9,161 bases of DNA from Spirosoma sp. (GTDB taxonomy: Bacteria; Bacteroidota; Bacteroidia; Cytophagales; Spirosomataceae), in the NCBI GenBank assembly GCA_025351545.1, contig JANXVQ010000180.1, positions 1-9,161 on the forward strand. The letters run 5' to 3'. Positions 1-8,549 of the stretch are shown piece by piece; positions within the stretch are counted from its first letter, which is position 1, and every line of letters begins with the position of its first letter. The notes beneath the pieces are model-generated. The model was not told the DNA's origin. It saw only the letters and a program-made list of their open reading frames with translations, and did not search any database. Both the position numbers and the translations under genes were made by a program.

Positions 1-3000
1 GTGTAGCTTTGAGGATACTTGCACCAACTTCCTCTGGGACCTCTTCATCAGCCTTTACTTCGAGCGGCAAAAAAGCGACTCGATCCTGTTGCATCGGGGC
101 AGCCATCATCCGGGCGGCTCCTCCTTTAGCCATCGCCATTCCTGCTGCACTTCCCCTTCGGTCTCCCGGAATCTGAATCAACTGATCATACCGTCGAGTA
201 GGCACAATTGGCTCCGGTTTGTAACGATAAACGAGAGGGTTGGTTGATCGAGCCGTAAAACTACCCGATTGCCAGCCGTAGAAAGCGGGTGAATAAGGTT
301 GATAAAACGATGTGGGCCAGTCAAGCTGACCGAAGGTATCCAACGATGCATCGTAGAGGGTAGCAACCAATTCGGCAGGGGTTTTATCTATCCCGCTAAT
401 GGTCAATGTCCATTCTTCACGTTCGCCGGGTTTGAGTTTATTCCGGAATGTCTGGGTCGCAATCTGAAGTTGTTTGTTGGTAAATGGGATTGTAATCTCC
501 TGCGATTTCTGATAAAGTCGCCCGTTTTGTACCATAGCAAAATGCACCGCAAAGCCGCCACGCTGCTTTTCGGCAACAGGCAAAGCCACGCGCCGGGGCC
601 GACCATCGGTTTTCAGCCACTCCTGCCGGACGATCTTCTTCTTTTCTTCTATGGTCATTAATACCCAGCCGGGTTGGCTATTCCCGACCCAGAAAACGGC
701 TTCTTCGCCCGGTTCGGCAGTGGCTTTTCGTACTTGCACCCAGCTATCAGCCCGGGCGGAGGCCACGGGCTGTTTGTCGTTTACAACGGCGAAAAATGCC
801 CGGTCTTTAGTCGATTCTCCCAATGAATCTGTAACTGTTAGTTCAGCAACATATTCGCCGGGAGCAAAGCGGCTCATATCTGGTTTAATGAGCGAATCGG
901 TTGACGTTTTAATCGATTGCTGTTGTACAATTTCGCCTTTAGGCCAGGAACGCGGATCGTTTTCATTGGCAAACAAATCATTTGGGAACAGCCGCTCAAA
1001 CTCCGCCTGACTCAATAGCTGGCGATCCGGGCGACTCCACAAACGGTTCCGCAAGGGCCGGGTCGGTGGTTTCAGCCGATAAATTGTCAACTGCCCGGTT
1101 GCCGACACCTTCTCCCCCGATTGATTCGTGACTTTTACAGAAAATGTAGTCGGTTTATCAATTTCTATCTGCACCGGAATAGATAAACTGGCTTGCAGGG
1201 CCGAGTACCCGATTGAGAGTGTTTGCGTTACGCTACGGGTTTCGCCCGCCTTATCTGTTACGTCAATTGTTATGTCGAACTCAAAAATGGGATTATCCTG
1301 ACGAGGTTTTGCCAGATCGGGTATAGCTGTGAAGGCAATGCTGATAGCCCCTTGCGCATTCGTTTGGGTAACTCCGCTGGCGATTTCGGTCTGGTTTGTG
1401 TTTCGGGAACCTCCCTTCCCGAACATGGACCACCAATCCCAACGCTGCCGGAGTTTTCGCACTACCCGATAACGTACATCGGCCCCATCGACAACCGCGC
1501 CCGAAAAAGTTTTGGCTTCGGCTGCAAGCGTCACCGTCTGCCCTAATTTAAACGATTGTTTTATGGGTTTTACCTTCACCTCGAACGTTGGACGCTTGTA
1601 TTCTTCCACCCGAATGGATGTGCTGCCATCGGGCATCCGTAACGTCATCACACCCGTTAGTCGACCAACCGGAGCGGTGAAACTGGCTAAAAACGTACCG
1701 AACTCGTTGGTTTTTAGGGTTTGTTGGGCTATGCGTTCGCCATTCTGATCGAGGAATTCTACGGTTACATTCTGGTCAGCAACGACGGCGAATTGATTTT
1801 CTTTGCCATCATACAGCAAGCCTTTGACATAGATTAACTGGCCCGGTCGGTAGATGGCCCGGTCGGTGAAGAGTTTGGCATACGTCCGGTTCTTTTCATC
1901 ATTTTGGCTACTATTATAGTTGTAATGATACTGTTGATCAGAAAGTAACGTGTCAATGCCAGCCGAAATCATGTATTGAAAACCTGTCTGCACTGGCATC
2001 AAGCTTGTTGGAACCCTGGCCCGCCCATCAACATCCGTTTGAAATAAATTACGGCTATTAACTGGTACGAGCGTCCTGGTGCTAATTAATGCCACATACG
2101 CTTTTTTCTCCGGCTCACCCGTCAGTCGGTTTGTTACGTATATAGTTTGATTTACCTCAGCATTGCTATTGGGCGACAGTACGTAACCAAGCGACGAAAC
2201 CGTAAATGCAGTGTACTGCACCGATTCTATTTTCTCCTGAAATTTATCCTCCATCGTGGCCAGAAAAATGTACTGATCTACTGGCAATCCAGACAACGGC
2301 ATTTCGACGGAGTGCTGATTCATGTCGCCGTCATCGGGTAACGTAACCGCTTTTTCACTTACTTGGGATCGTTTCAGTAAGGCATCAAACAGCCTTTTTT
2401 TCTGGTTGTCATCACCTGCATTGTCTCGATACGTTTGCGTTTCTGCTGTGCTCACCTTAACAATCCGGTACAATACTTTACTAACATTCTGGTAATTCAC
2501 GAAGACCCGAAACGGTTGGTTTGGCGCATTGACCTGTTCGATCTGCACCGAATAACTTGGACGTGACAACCGATTTATTAATTGAGCAGCCTGCTTTGCG
2601 GCCAGTGTTTTCGGAAACCGTTTGATTAGATCCTGACAAATAGCAACGGCTTGTTTTTTATTCCAGCGGGAAGGATTCTCAGAAGCCAGTTCCGAAGTAG
2701 TCTCATCGCCATCGTCCAACGGACGAATAGGGGCGTCATGATCTGCTAAAAACTCAGCTAATTGATAAGTGTATACCGCTTCGCTAGGTTGATTTTTGAC
2801 TACAGAAATCTGTTTTTCAAGGATTTGCCGATATAGTGAATCTTTGTTCGGCACAACACTATGCTGATGTACGAACGCCAGTCGCAGTACGTCGGCATCG
2901 GCCAGAGCATCGGGGCTACTGTCCGGCAGATGAAAGGCCAACAGTTGCTGATAGAGTCGCAAAGCCTGATAACGGCCCGATAGCGAATCCCTGCTTTGAA

Positions 3001-3778
3001 TAGTTAGTTTGGCAAATACGTCCGGCCCGGCCAGGTAGTTGGGCTGGTCTAACTCGAATTTAAAAACGGGTTTCAACAGGTCGGGTTCGGTATTCTTAAA
3101 AAAGTCGATGGCCCGATGAGCCAACAGGTCGTAGAGTGTCGGGCGAAGTGGCCGTGCATCGGCATCGCCTTTGTCGAGTAGCGCATCATACCCTGCAATG
3201 GGTGTTTTCTGAAGCAATTTTTTGTCCTGCACCGATGCCAGATAAGCCGTTGTTACGGCATCAATAAGCTGGTGAGCATCCCAAGTCGTAAAATTAGCCG
3301 TTGAATCAGCCAGGTTTGTGGGTTTGTTTGGGTCTGTGCCGGGCGCAGTTTTGCCAGTCGCGGTCCGGCCTATCGAGGCCCTGCCTACCGTGGCGCGATT
3401 ATAAAATTTGTAGCGGTTCTGCTGGAAATATTGCCAGTACATATCGGCCAGCACCGACTGCAAGACCGACTTTGCCGGTTCAGGCGTATCAGTTATGTCA
3501 GCCTGAACAGATTTCACTAATTCCACGTAGGCATTCTCATCCGAATAACTCCGAAAAATCAGGCGGTGCATGGCGGCCTTGGCTACCTGCGGATAGTTTT
3601 TCCGGGCTTTGGCTTCCTTGTAAATCCGATTAGCAATGCCCAGCGCTGACTTAGGTAATCCTTTAGCCGCCAGTGAATCGGCACGTTTCCAGTCGCGGGC
3701 ATAGTCGGGCTGCGAGCGATTTTGCGCCGATGCGGCCAGGGCAATAAATACAAAGAAAACAGACAAATAAGAATGCAT
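1..3778 (-). CDS. Alpha-2-macroglobulin family protein, Bacteroidota type (C-terminal part beyond left edge)
   Basis: I translated this frame throughout: 1259 codons from the ATG at 3778 with no in-frame stop, still open at the window edge. Bacterial alpha-2-macroglobulins are large envelope proteins thought to trap or inhibit attacking proteases. Residues 1-18 form a signal peptide (hydrophobic core ending ASA, then Gln). About 25-400 is a helical N-terminal region holding a pentapeptide-repeat insertion at 128-147. The macroglobulin hallmarks follow: DRAIYRPGQ at about 639-647 (MG2 domain), VEEYKRPTFEV at about 724-734, a WDWW segment at about 780-783 and a beta-rich stretch with REEWTLTISG at about 1120-1129. 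Residues 1205-1233 are rich in Gly, Ala and Met. The complement-like domain, where a GCGEQ thioester would lie if present, is off the window, so thioester status is unknown. It is divergent from the cyclophilin gene. The family call is firm; the protease-trap role is inferred from family knowledge. Confidence 0.93.
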   Translation of the reverse strand, partial: MHSYLSVFFVFIALAASAQNRSQPDYARDWKRADSLAAKGLPKSALGIANRIYKEAKARKNYPQVAKAAMHRLIFRSYSDENAYVELVKSVQADITDTPEPAKSVLQSVLADMYWQYFQQNRYKFYNRATVGRASIGRTATGKTAPGTDPNKPTNLADSTANFTTWDAHQLIDAVTTAYLASVQDKKLLQKTPIAGYDALLDKGDADARPLRPTLYDLLAHRAIDFFKNTEPDLLKPVFKFELDQPNYLAGPDVFAKLTIQSRDSLSGRYQALRLYQQLLAFHLPDSSPDALADADVLRLAFVHQHSVVPNKDSLYRQILEKQISVVKNQPSEAVYTYQLAEFLADHDAPIRPLDDGDETTSELASENPSRWNKKQAVAICQDLIKRFPKTLAAKQAAQLINRLSRPSYSVQIEQVNAPNQPFRVFVNYQNVSKVLYRIVKVSTAETQTYRDNAGDDNQKKRLFDALLKRSQVSEKAVTLPDDGDMNQHSVEMPLSGLPVDQYIFLATMEDKFQEKIESVQYTAFTVSSLGYVLSPNSNAEVNQTIYVTNRLTGEPEKKAYVALISTRTLVPVNSRNLFQTDVDGRARVPTSLMPVQTGFQYMISAGIDTLLSDQQYHYNYNSSQNDEKNRTYAKLFTDRAIYRPGQLIYVKGLLYDGKENQFAVVADQNVTVEFLDQNGERIAQQTLKTNEFGTFLASFTAPVGRLTGVMTLRMPDGSTSIRVEEYKRPTFEVKVKPIKQSFKLGQTVTLAAEAKTFSGAVVDGADVRYRVVRKLRQRWDWWSMFGKGGSRNTNQTEIASGVTQTNAQGAISIAFTAIPDLAKPRQDNPIFEFDITIDVTDKAGETRSVTQTLSIGYSALQASLSIPVQIEIDKPTTFSVKVTNQSGEKVSATGQLTIYRLKPPTRPLRNRLWSRPDRQLLSQAEFERLFPNDLFANENDPRSWPKGEIVQQQSIKTSTDSLIKPDMSRFAPGEYVAELTVTDSLGESTKDRAFFAVVNDKQPVASARADSWVQVRKATAEPGEEAVFWVGNSQPGWVLMTIEEKKKIVRQEWLKTDGRPRRVALPVAEKQRGGFAVHFAMVQNGRLYQKSQEITIPFTNKQLQIATQTFRNKLKPGEREEWTLTISGIDKTPAELVATLYDASLDTFGQLDWPTSFYQPYSPAFYGWQSGSFTARSTNPLVYRYKPEPIVPTRRYDQLIQIPGDRRGSAAGMAMAKGGAARMMAAPMQQDRVAFLPLEVKADEEVPEEVGASILKAT
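3338..3397 (-). repeat. Four tandem 15-bp units coding a pentapeptide repeat
   Basis: Within the macroglobulin gene, four consecutive 15-base units encode RATVG, RASIG, RTATG and KTAPG (residues 128-147). On the plus strand each unit begins with GCC. The two N-terminal units agree at 11 of 15 bases and the second and third at 10 of 15. The repeat lies between a YKFYNR segment and a WDA segment that both look like normal family sequence, so it appears to be an in-frame insertion in a surface loop or linker. Confidence 0.7.
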
Positions 3779-3940
3779 AATTTATGGCGGAAGTGAATTG
3801 GTGGAATGGATGAATATACAGGTGCTTTTCCACAACGTTCGCTACTATGATTCTGATTCGTATAAAAGGGTTTAATAAGGATCATTTTGTATTTCCTTAT
3901 TTATCTTTATCCCAACCCGAATTATTTAATTATCGATGCT
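3779..3940. other. Divergent intergenic spacer between macroglobulin and cyclophilin genes
   Basis: This AT-rich spacer must hold the start signals of both flanking genes. The best plus-strand candidate is TATCTTTA at 3902-3909, one base off the Bacteroidota -7 consensus TAnnTTTG, but no TTG lies at a good -33 distance. No convincing -7/-33 pair was found for the minus strand. Neither ATG has a clear Shine-Dalgarno sequence. A TTG at 3887 is in frame with the cyclophilin gene but is judged not to be the start. Confidence 0.4.
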
Positions 3941-4519
3941 ATGCCTACTATTCTACTCCTGGCCTACATTCTTTCCTTTTCTACGTCCCCAAAGATTGAG
4001 AAAACCTATCCGGTAGGCCAGATCAAAACAAACATGGGCGAGGTGCTTTTCTGGCTGTATGATGAAACGCCTACCCATAAAGCGAGTTTTATGAAACTTG
4101 CCAACCAAGGCTACTGGGATACGCTTACCTTCAATCGGGTAATTAATAATTTTGTCGCGCAGGGCGGCTGTCCCGATACGCCAGCGGGTTTTGCCGGATC
4201 ACCTTATTTACTGAAACCTGAGTTCAATAAGAATATACGGCACGTATACGGAGCCGTTGGCGCCGGGCGCGACAATAATCCGGAAAAGCTCTCCGCTGGT
4301 TGCCAGTTCTATATTGTACAGAGCAAAAAAGGACTCGCCCGGCTAGACGATAACTATACTGTATTTGGACAGGTTTTTAAGGGAATGGCTATAATAGACG
4401 CTATTGTTGCGGTCAAAACCGACACGACCAATACACCATTGGCCCCAATTAAACTGGATGTAAATATTGTCAACCTCACGGCTTCGGAATTAAAAAGGCA
4501 GGGCTATACCGTAAAATGA
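3941..4519 (+). CDS. Cyclophilin-type peptidyl-prolyl cis-trans isomerase, probably exported
   Basis: The 192-residue product is a cyclophilin, the enzyme family that speeds cis-trans isomerisation of Xaa-Pro bonds during folding. The core runs from about residue 25 to 180. Family motifs are FNRVINNFVAQGG at 64-76, AGCQFYIV at 119-126 and LDDNYTVFGQV at 135-145. Aligned by eye with human cyclophilin A, the catalytic Arg (R66), Phe (F71) and Gln (Q74) are kept, while the Trp121 equivalent is Arg134 and the His126 equivalent is Tyr139. Residues 3-14 are hydrophobic and suggest a signal peptide, but the leader lacks the usual positive charge, so export is likely rather than certain. I chose the ATG at 3941, the first ATG in frame; the upstream TTG at 3887 would add 18 residues and bury the leader. 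The gene is divergent from the macroglobulin gene and ends just before a strong terminator. Confidence 0.93.
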   Translation: MPTILLLAYILSFSTSPKIEKTYPVGQIKTNMGEVLFWLYDETPTHKASFMKLANQGYWDTLTFNRVINNFVAQGGCPDTPAGFAGSPYLLKPEFNKNIRHVYGAVGAGRDNNPEKLSAGCQFYIVQSKKGLARLDDNYTVFGQVFKGMAIIDAIVAVKTDTTNTPLAPIKLDVNIVNLTASELKRQGYTVK

Positions 4520-4521
4520 GC

Positions 4522-4556
4522 AAACCTATAAGGTTTTGAAAACCTTATAGGTTTTT
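4522..4556. terminator. Strong rho-independent terminator between convergent genes, probably bidirectional
   Basis: The arms 4522-4537 and 4539-4554 are perfect 16-bp reverse complements around a single central G; in RNA the TTTT/AAAA centre would open to form the loop. On the plus strand it starts two bases after the cyclophilin stop codon and ends in five T residues. On the minus strand it lies just after the heme-dehydrogenase stop, where the T tract is shorter (TTTG). It therefore probably ends transcripts from both sides, more efficiently on the plus strand. Confidence 0.85.
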
Positions 4557-4564
4557 AGCCAGAA

Positions 4565-7500
4565 TTATTGCTTTAGCAAAAAGGCCGTTAAATCTGCCAG
4601 TTGCTGGTTGTTTAGGCCCATCGCGGCAGGGTCGGGCATAAGGCTGCTTTTATATTGGCGACGTGAGAAAACCTGCTCGGTTGGAATCGTATGCTTATAT
4701 CCCTTAATGCCTTTTATCACCACCGATTGATCACTATCACTTACCAGAAAGCCGTAAAAAGTCTGTCCTTTTTTTGTCGTAATCAACCAGGGTTCGTAGC
4801 CAAAGACAATGCCAGAACTTGGGTGTACGATAGCCTCTAACAGGCCGTTTTTGTCAAGTTTCTGGTGAATCTTCGTCAATTCCGGGCCAATATCATTGCC
4901 TTGTTGACCATGCCGGTGACAGGTAGCACAATTTGTTTTAAAGAGCGTTCGGCCTACATTTTCGTTACCCGTTAGCATGGCAATCTGCGTGATTTCCGGG
5001 TCTGAACCAGGTGTCATTACAACATTAGCCGTTTTGATAGGTGTTGCTTCAAAAGCTGCCGGTTGCGGCTGAGCGGGAGTTATAACAACGGGAGCCGTTT
5101 CGACCACAATTGAGGCTTCTTTTTTAGCCGGAAAATAATCTTTCGCCATTGTCCGAACGCTCTGATCCGGGTTTTTCAGAATCGTTGCGGTTACAGCTTT
5201 GATTAATTTATCCGACAGTTTTTTATCGGCTGCCAGCCCAACCAGAATTTTACCGCCTTCCGGGTCTCGAGCCATTTCCAAAGCCATTTTTCGTTTCTCA
5301 ACGTCAGTTTTGTACTCGTCTAACAGTACTTGCCTATTCGTCAGCATTTTCTGCTCTTCCATTGAGACCTTTGTGGGCATTATTTCTTCCCAGTTCAGAA
5401 ATTTCGCCCAGTCATTACTACGTCGAAAATTCATCCAATAGATAGCCTGGTCAGCAATAGATTTATCTGCCGACTTCGATAAGTCGACCATTGCCTTTGC
5501 CGCTTGTGGAGTTTTAATAAATCCCATGGTTACAATGGCCTGTTTTCGGGCTTCGGCCGTGAGCGACGGCGCTTCGGCACGTTTTTTCAGCATCGCTACG
5601 GCCGATGGCGGATGAAACTCCCAAACAAGGTTGGCCGTTCGCTGATCCCATTCGACCGCGTCCTGGGGCATCGTCTGACGAAGGTCAAAAAATAAGGCTT
5701 CTTCTTTCCCATCAGCTGCCTGCCCGAGCGCATCCAGATACCAACGGTCTTGCCCATCATAGCCCTTCACCAAATTCATTAATATAAACCGGCAATCTTC
5801 GAAGGGTACATCGCGCAGGGCAATGGCAACTTCGCGCCGAACAGCAGCACTTCGATCAGTAGACAAATTGCCCATGAGTGGCAATAAAGCCCGTTGTGAA
5901 GCTGTGAGAGCCGGAATCGACTTAGAATTTTCGGGTGTAATGCTGCGCAGCGCCCGAAATGCCGCCATCCGAACAGGCGCGTCAACAGCTTTGAGCAATC
6001 GCTCGACCTCAAATTGCCCTTCGGCTCCAAGGTGAGCTAACAGGAAAATAGCCCGTGCGCGGTGGTACGGGTTCGACGATCCCAGAATAGCCATTACGGG
6101 TTCAACGACTTTTTCTCCCTGCTCGGCGAGAGCGTCAAACCCCAGCATCCGAACATTTACGGCAGGGTTAAGGAGCGCGGCAATCTGCCCTTGTGTTGTC
6201 CGTAAATCTAGTTTAGGGACTTTCAGGGTTTTACCTTTGGGCGTAATGCGATAAATACGACCATAGCCTTTGTGGTCCTGCATCTGATGACCACCCACAA
6301 CGGGATCATACCAATCGGCAATGTAAATGGCGCCATCCGGGCCCACGGCTACATCGCTGGGGCGAAACCATTTACGCGTGTCAGTGGTGGCGGCATCCCA
6401 TTTGTAATTAGGATCAACCTGAGGAAATGTACTGATAAAATCGGTGCGGGGTAACCGATAGCCCGCTCCTGAAGGCTCGGGTTTATAGCTAAAAACCACG
6501 TTGCGGCCCGCTTCGGCGCTGAGCAACATACCCCGATATTGCGGCCCGAGTTCATCGCCCTCATACATAACCATTCCTGTGGGCGAACCAGCTCCCGTAA
6601 TATCACCGGCAGGCATTACGCCGGGATCTTCCTGATGCCAGTGTGCAATTGGAATCGTTTGACCGGGGCGCTGATCGCCTTGCCAGTACCGAGTGCCATC
6701 GTCACTGAAATATCCGGCGTTTGCGCCTTCCATCAGAAAACTCGTGCGGCAGGCCACAACCTGATCGTCGTTGTCGTTTTGCCACATGTTCCCGTAAGAA
6801 TCCAGCGCTGTTTCGTAATTATTACGAAAGTTGTGCGCCATCACTTTTAAATTAGAACCATCGGGATTGATGCGCAGCGCCATGCCGCCAGTCCAGATGC
6901 GTCCATCATCGCTCACCTGGTTACCGTGATTAACTTTGCTGTAGGGTGTTCCGCCAACGTACAAACTCCCTGAGCGAAGTGTCCAGCCATCTTTATCGGT
7001 CACGGTGTGCGGCCCGGCGTTTCCGGTGTTGAAATAGTATTTGCCATCGGGTCCGGCAACCACGGCATGCAGGGCATGGTCATGATCTAAACCACCGAAA
7101 CCGCTGAGTATAATTTCTTTTTTATCAGGTTTATCATCGCCGTTTTCATCTGTATAAACGACCAGATTAGGCGAGCAGGACACAATAATTTTGTTACCAA
7201 TAACGGCAATGCCCAGGGGCGACACTAAATCCGGGTCCGTTACAAACACTTTGCTGTTGTCTGCTTTGCCATCGCCGTTGGTGTCTTCCAGAATAACAAT
7301 ACGTTCACCTTCCGGATGGTCTAGCCGACCTTCGGGTTTGTTATTGAATTTTCGGTAATTAACGGCCTCCGTAATCCACACCCGACCTTTGGCGTCGATG
7401 TCCATATTGGTTGGATTATAAAACATAGGCGCTTCGGCCCAAAGGGTAGCTTCGAGGTCGTCGGGCAGATAGAGCAAGTTCGAATCTGGCCCAACCACCA

Positions 7501-7645
7501 GGCTTCGTTGACGGGGCGGCTCGCTATTGGACGATGGGGTAGGACGATGAACATCCGGCCGGAACGTTTGTCCGGCCAGGAATAAAAATCCAAGCGTTAT
7601 GAAAACGACTGGGAATGGGGCAATTGTTAAGTTATTGATTTTCAT
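4565..7645 (-). CDS. PVC-type heme-binding protein: beta-propeller dehydrogenase domain, HEAT-like repeats, C-terminal cytochrome c
   Basis: The 1026-residue product matches the family called putative membrane-bound dehydrogenase / PVC-type CxxCH protein. Residues about 5-25 are a hydrophobic leader or anchor without a lipobox Cys. About 60-470 is a beta-propeller like those of sugar dehydrogenases; it contains DTNGDGKAD (121-129) and DENGDDKPD (166-174), which resemble calcium loops, and HALHAVVAGPDGKYYFNTGN (190-209). About 490-840 is helical with HEAT-like repeats. A Pro/Ala/Val-rich linker spans about 842-882. The cytochrome domain has heme motif CATCH at 906-910 (bases 4930-4916) and a likely axial Met in SSLMP at about 1003. 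Expected role: periplasmic oxidation of a sugar or alcohol with electron transfer through heme c; the substrate is unknown. I chose the ATG at 7645 because the one at 7735 would overlap the preceding gene by 77 bases and add a charged, Cys-rich stretch ahead of the leader. It is the second gene of an operon. Confidence 0.9.
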   Translation of the reverse strand: MKINNLTIAPFPVVFITLGFLFLAGQTFRPDVHRPTPSSNSEPPRQRSLVVGPDSNLLYLPDDLEATLWAEAPMFYNPTNMDIDAKGRVWITEAVNYRKFNNKPEGRLDHPEGERIVILEDTNGDGKADNSKVFVTDPDLVSPLGIAVIGNKIIVSCSPNLVVYTDENGDDKPDKKEIILSGFGGLDHDHALHAVVAGPDGKYYFNTGNAGPHTVTDKDGWTLRSGSLYVGGTPYSKVNHGNQVSDDGRIWTGGMALRINPDGSNLKVMAHNFRNNYETALDSYGNMWQNDNDDQVVACRTSFLMEGANAGYFSDDGTRYWQGDQRPGQTIPIAHWHQEDPGVMPAGDITGAGSPTGMVMYEGDELGPQYRGMLLSAEAGRNVVFSYKPEPSGAGYRLPRTDFISTFPQVDPNYKWDAATTDTRKWFRPSDVAVGPDGAIYIADWYDPVVGGHQMQDHKGYGRIYRITPKGKTLKVPKLDLRTTQGQIAALLNPAVNVRMLGFDALAEQGEKVVEPVMAILGSSNPYHRARAIFLLAHLGAEGQFEVERLLKAVDAPVRMAAFRALRSITPENSKSIPALTASQRALLPLMGNLSTDRSAAVRREVAIALRDVPFEDCRFILMNLVKGYDGQDRWYLDALGQAADGKEEALFFDLRQTMPQDAVEWDQRTANLVWEFHPPSAVAMLKKRAEAPSLTAEARKQAIVTMGFIKTPQAAKAMVDLSKSADKSIADQAIYWMNFRRSNDWAKFLNWEEIMPTKVSMEEQKMLTNRQVLLDEYKTDVEKRKMALEMARDPEGGKILVGLAADKKLSDKLIKAVTATILKNPDQSVRTMAKDYFPAKKEASIVVETAPVVITPAQPQPAAFEATPIKTANVVMTPGSDPEITQIAMLTGNENVGRTLFKTNCATCHRHGQQGNDIGPELTKIHQKLDKNGLLEAIVHPSSGIVFGYEPWLITTKKGQTFYGFLVSDSDQSVVIKGIKGYKHTIPTEQVFSRRQYKSSLMPDPAAMGLNNQQLADLTAFLLKQ

Positions 7646-7658
7646 ATACGTTATACTT

Positions 7659-8516
7659 TCACACGAATAGCGACCGCACGGTCTTGTTGTTTTCAATGTA
7701 ACTTTCCAGCATCGGCTTTTCTTTGGGCACAGCACCTTCTATGTGTAGCCAGCCAGTGTAGCCAATGTCGTCTAACGCCTGCCGAACTTTAGGCAAATTA
7801 ACTTTCCCCTGCCCGAGTAAGTACCCATTTTCTTTTAAATGTATTTCGCAGATTCGATCATTACCCAAAGCGCGAATTTCTTTAAAAATATCATAACCCA
7901 TATCCGACGAATTACAAACGTCGTAATAAACCTTTACAGCGGGCGAACCAACTGCATCCAGAATAGCCAGATGTTCGGCAGCCGACAACCACGATTCGAT
8001 TCCGAGAACCACACCAGCCTTTTCAGCTTTCGGGGCCACAGCTTTTAACCGTTCTATAACGACCTTAGTACCCTGTGGATCGTTCTTTAAGTCATTTTTC
8101 GAGAAGAAAGCCAATAGAATGTTTTTCACACCCAGGTTTTTTGCCACATCTACACTATCCTGCACCCATAGTTCAGCACGCGGATCTGACTTATAAGGAA
8201 TCTGATTTAACAAGCCTATGGCTAACCCGCCGATCCGAACACCCGACCGGCGAGCCGCGTCTCTAACCAATTGTTGCAGCTCCGGTTTTCGCAGGTGGTC
8301 ATGGTCAGAATCCGTGTTCAGACTTACTTGCACGCCATCGAGACCAATTTGTTTGGCAACATCGAAGGCTTTTATATCGCCCGCCGGGCCAATAGACCAA
8401 TCGCAGGCGCCAATGTTGAATCGGGCTTTCACTCTTTCTGTCTCAGAAAAAGCCGGGTATGCCAGCGCAGAAAACCCCGCGCCAAGCGAGTAACGTAATA
8501 CATCACGACGATTCAT
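7659..8516 (-). CDS. Sugar phosphate isomerase/epimerase-like TIM-barrel protein with Tat signal
   Basis: The 285-residue product belongs to the xylose isomerase-like TIM-barrel family, which isomerises or epimerises sugars, keto-sugars and inositols with a divalent metal. The N-terminus MNRRDVLRYSLGAG has twin arginines followed by a hydrophobic stretch to about residue 23, a typical Tat export signal, so the enzyme probably works folded in the periplasm. The four expected metal ligands can be assigned: Glu174 (LGIES), Asp199 (VYYDV), His226 (EIHLKE) and Glu260 (HIEGA). The LGQGKVN segment at 234-240 is also typical, and the length is normal. The ATG at 8516 starts exactly at the Tat signal. 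It is the first gene of an operon: its stop lies 13 bases before the ATG of the heme dehydrogenase gene. Exported members often sit with oxidoreductases for sugars; the exact substrate and reaction are unknown. Confidence 0.9.
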   Translation of the reverse strand: MNRRDVLRYSLGAGFSALAYPAFSETERVKARFNIGACDWSIGPAGDIKAFDVAKQIGLDGVQVSLNTDSDHDHLRKPELQQLVRDAARRSGVRIGGLAIGLLNQIPYKSDPRAELWVQDSVDVAKNLGVKNILLAFFSKNDLKNDPQGTKVVIERLKAVAPKAEKAGVVLGIESWLSAAEHLAILDAVGSPAVKVYYDVCNSSDMGYDIFKEIRALGNDRICEIHLKENGYLLGQGKVNLPKVRQALDDIGYTGWLHIEGAVPKEKPMLESYIENNKTVRSLFV

Positions 8517-8534
8517 CTGTAGTTATTAGTAAGG

Positions 8535-8549
8535 TGTATCAAAGATACA
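8535..8549. promoter_or_regulatory. Palindrome TGTATC-AAA-GATACA over the promoter -7 box, possible operator
   Basis: Perfect 6-bp arms flank a 3-base centre, and the palindrome covers the -7 element of the operon promoter, where a bound repressor would block RNA polymerase. GTATC/GATAC half-sites recur at 8586, 8600 and 8614. That it is an operator is inference; no regulator gene is in the window. Confidence 0.35.

Noticed and set aside
299..1748. Several plus-strand reading frames of 78-120 codons
   Set aside because: All lie opposite the continuous, well-conserved macroglobulin frame and show no family resemblance.
3583..3885. 100-codon minus-strand reading frame overlapping the macroglobulin start
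   Set aside because: It overlaps the macroglobulin signal peptide and N-terminus in another frame, has no recognisable domain, and its composition looks like a frame shadow.
3887..3940. TTG start giving an 18-residue extension of the cyclophilin
   Set aside because: A rare start codon with no ribosome-binding site; the ATG at 3941 directly begins a plausible hydrophobic leader.
7646..7735. Thirty-residue N-terminal extension of the heme dehydrogenase from the ATG at 7735
   Set aside because: It would overlap the isomerase gene, is charged and Cys-rich, and would bury the export leader that begins at the ATG at 7645.
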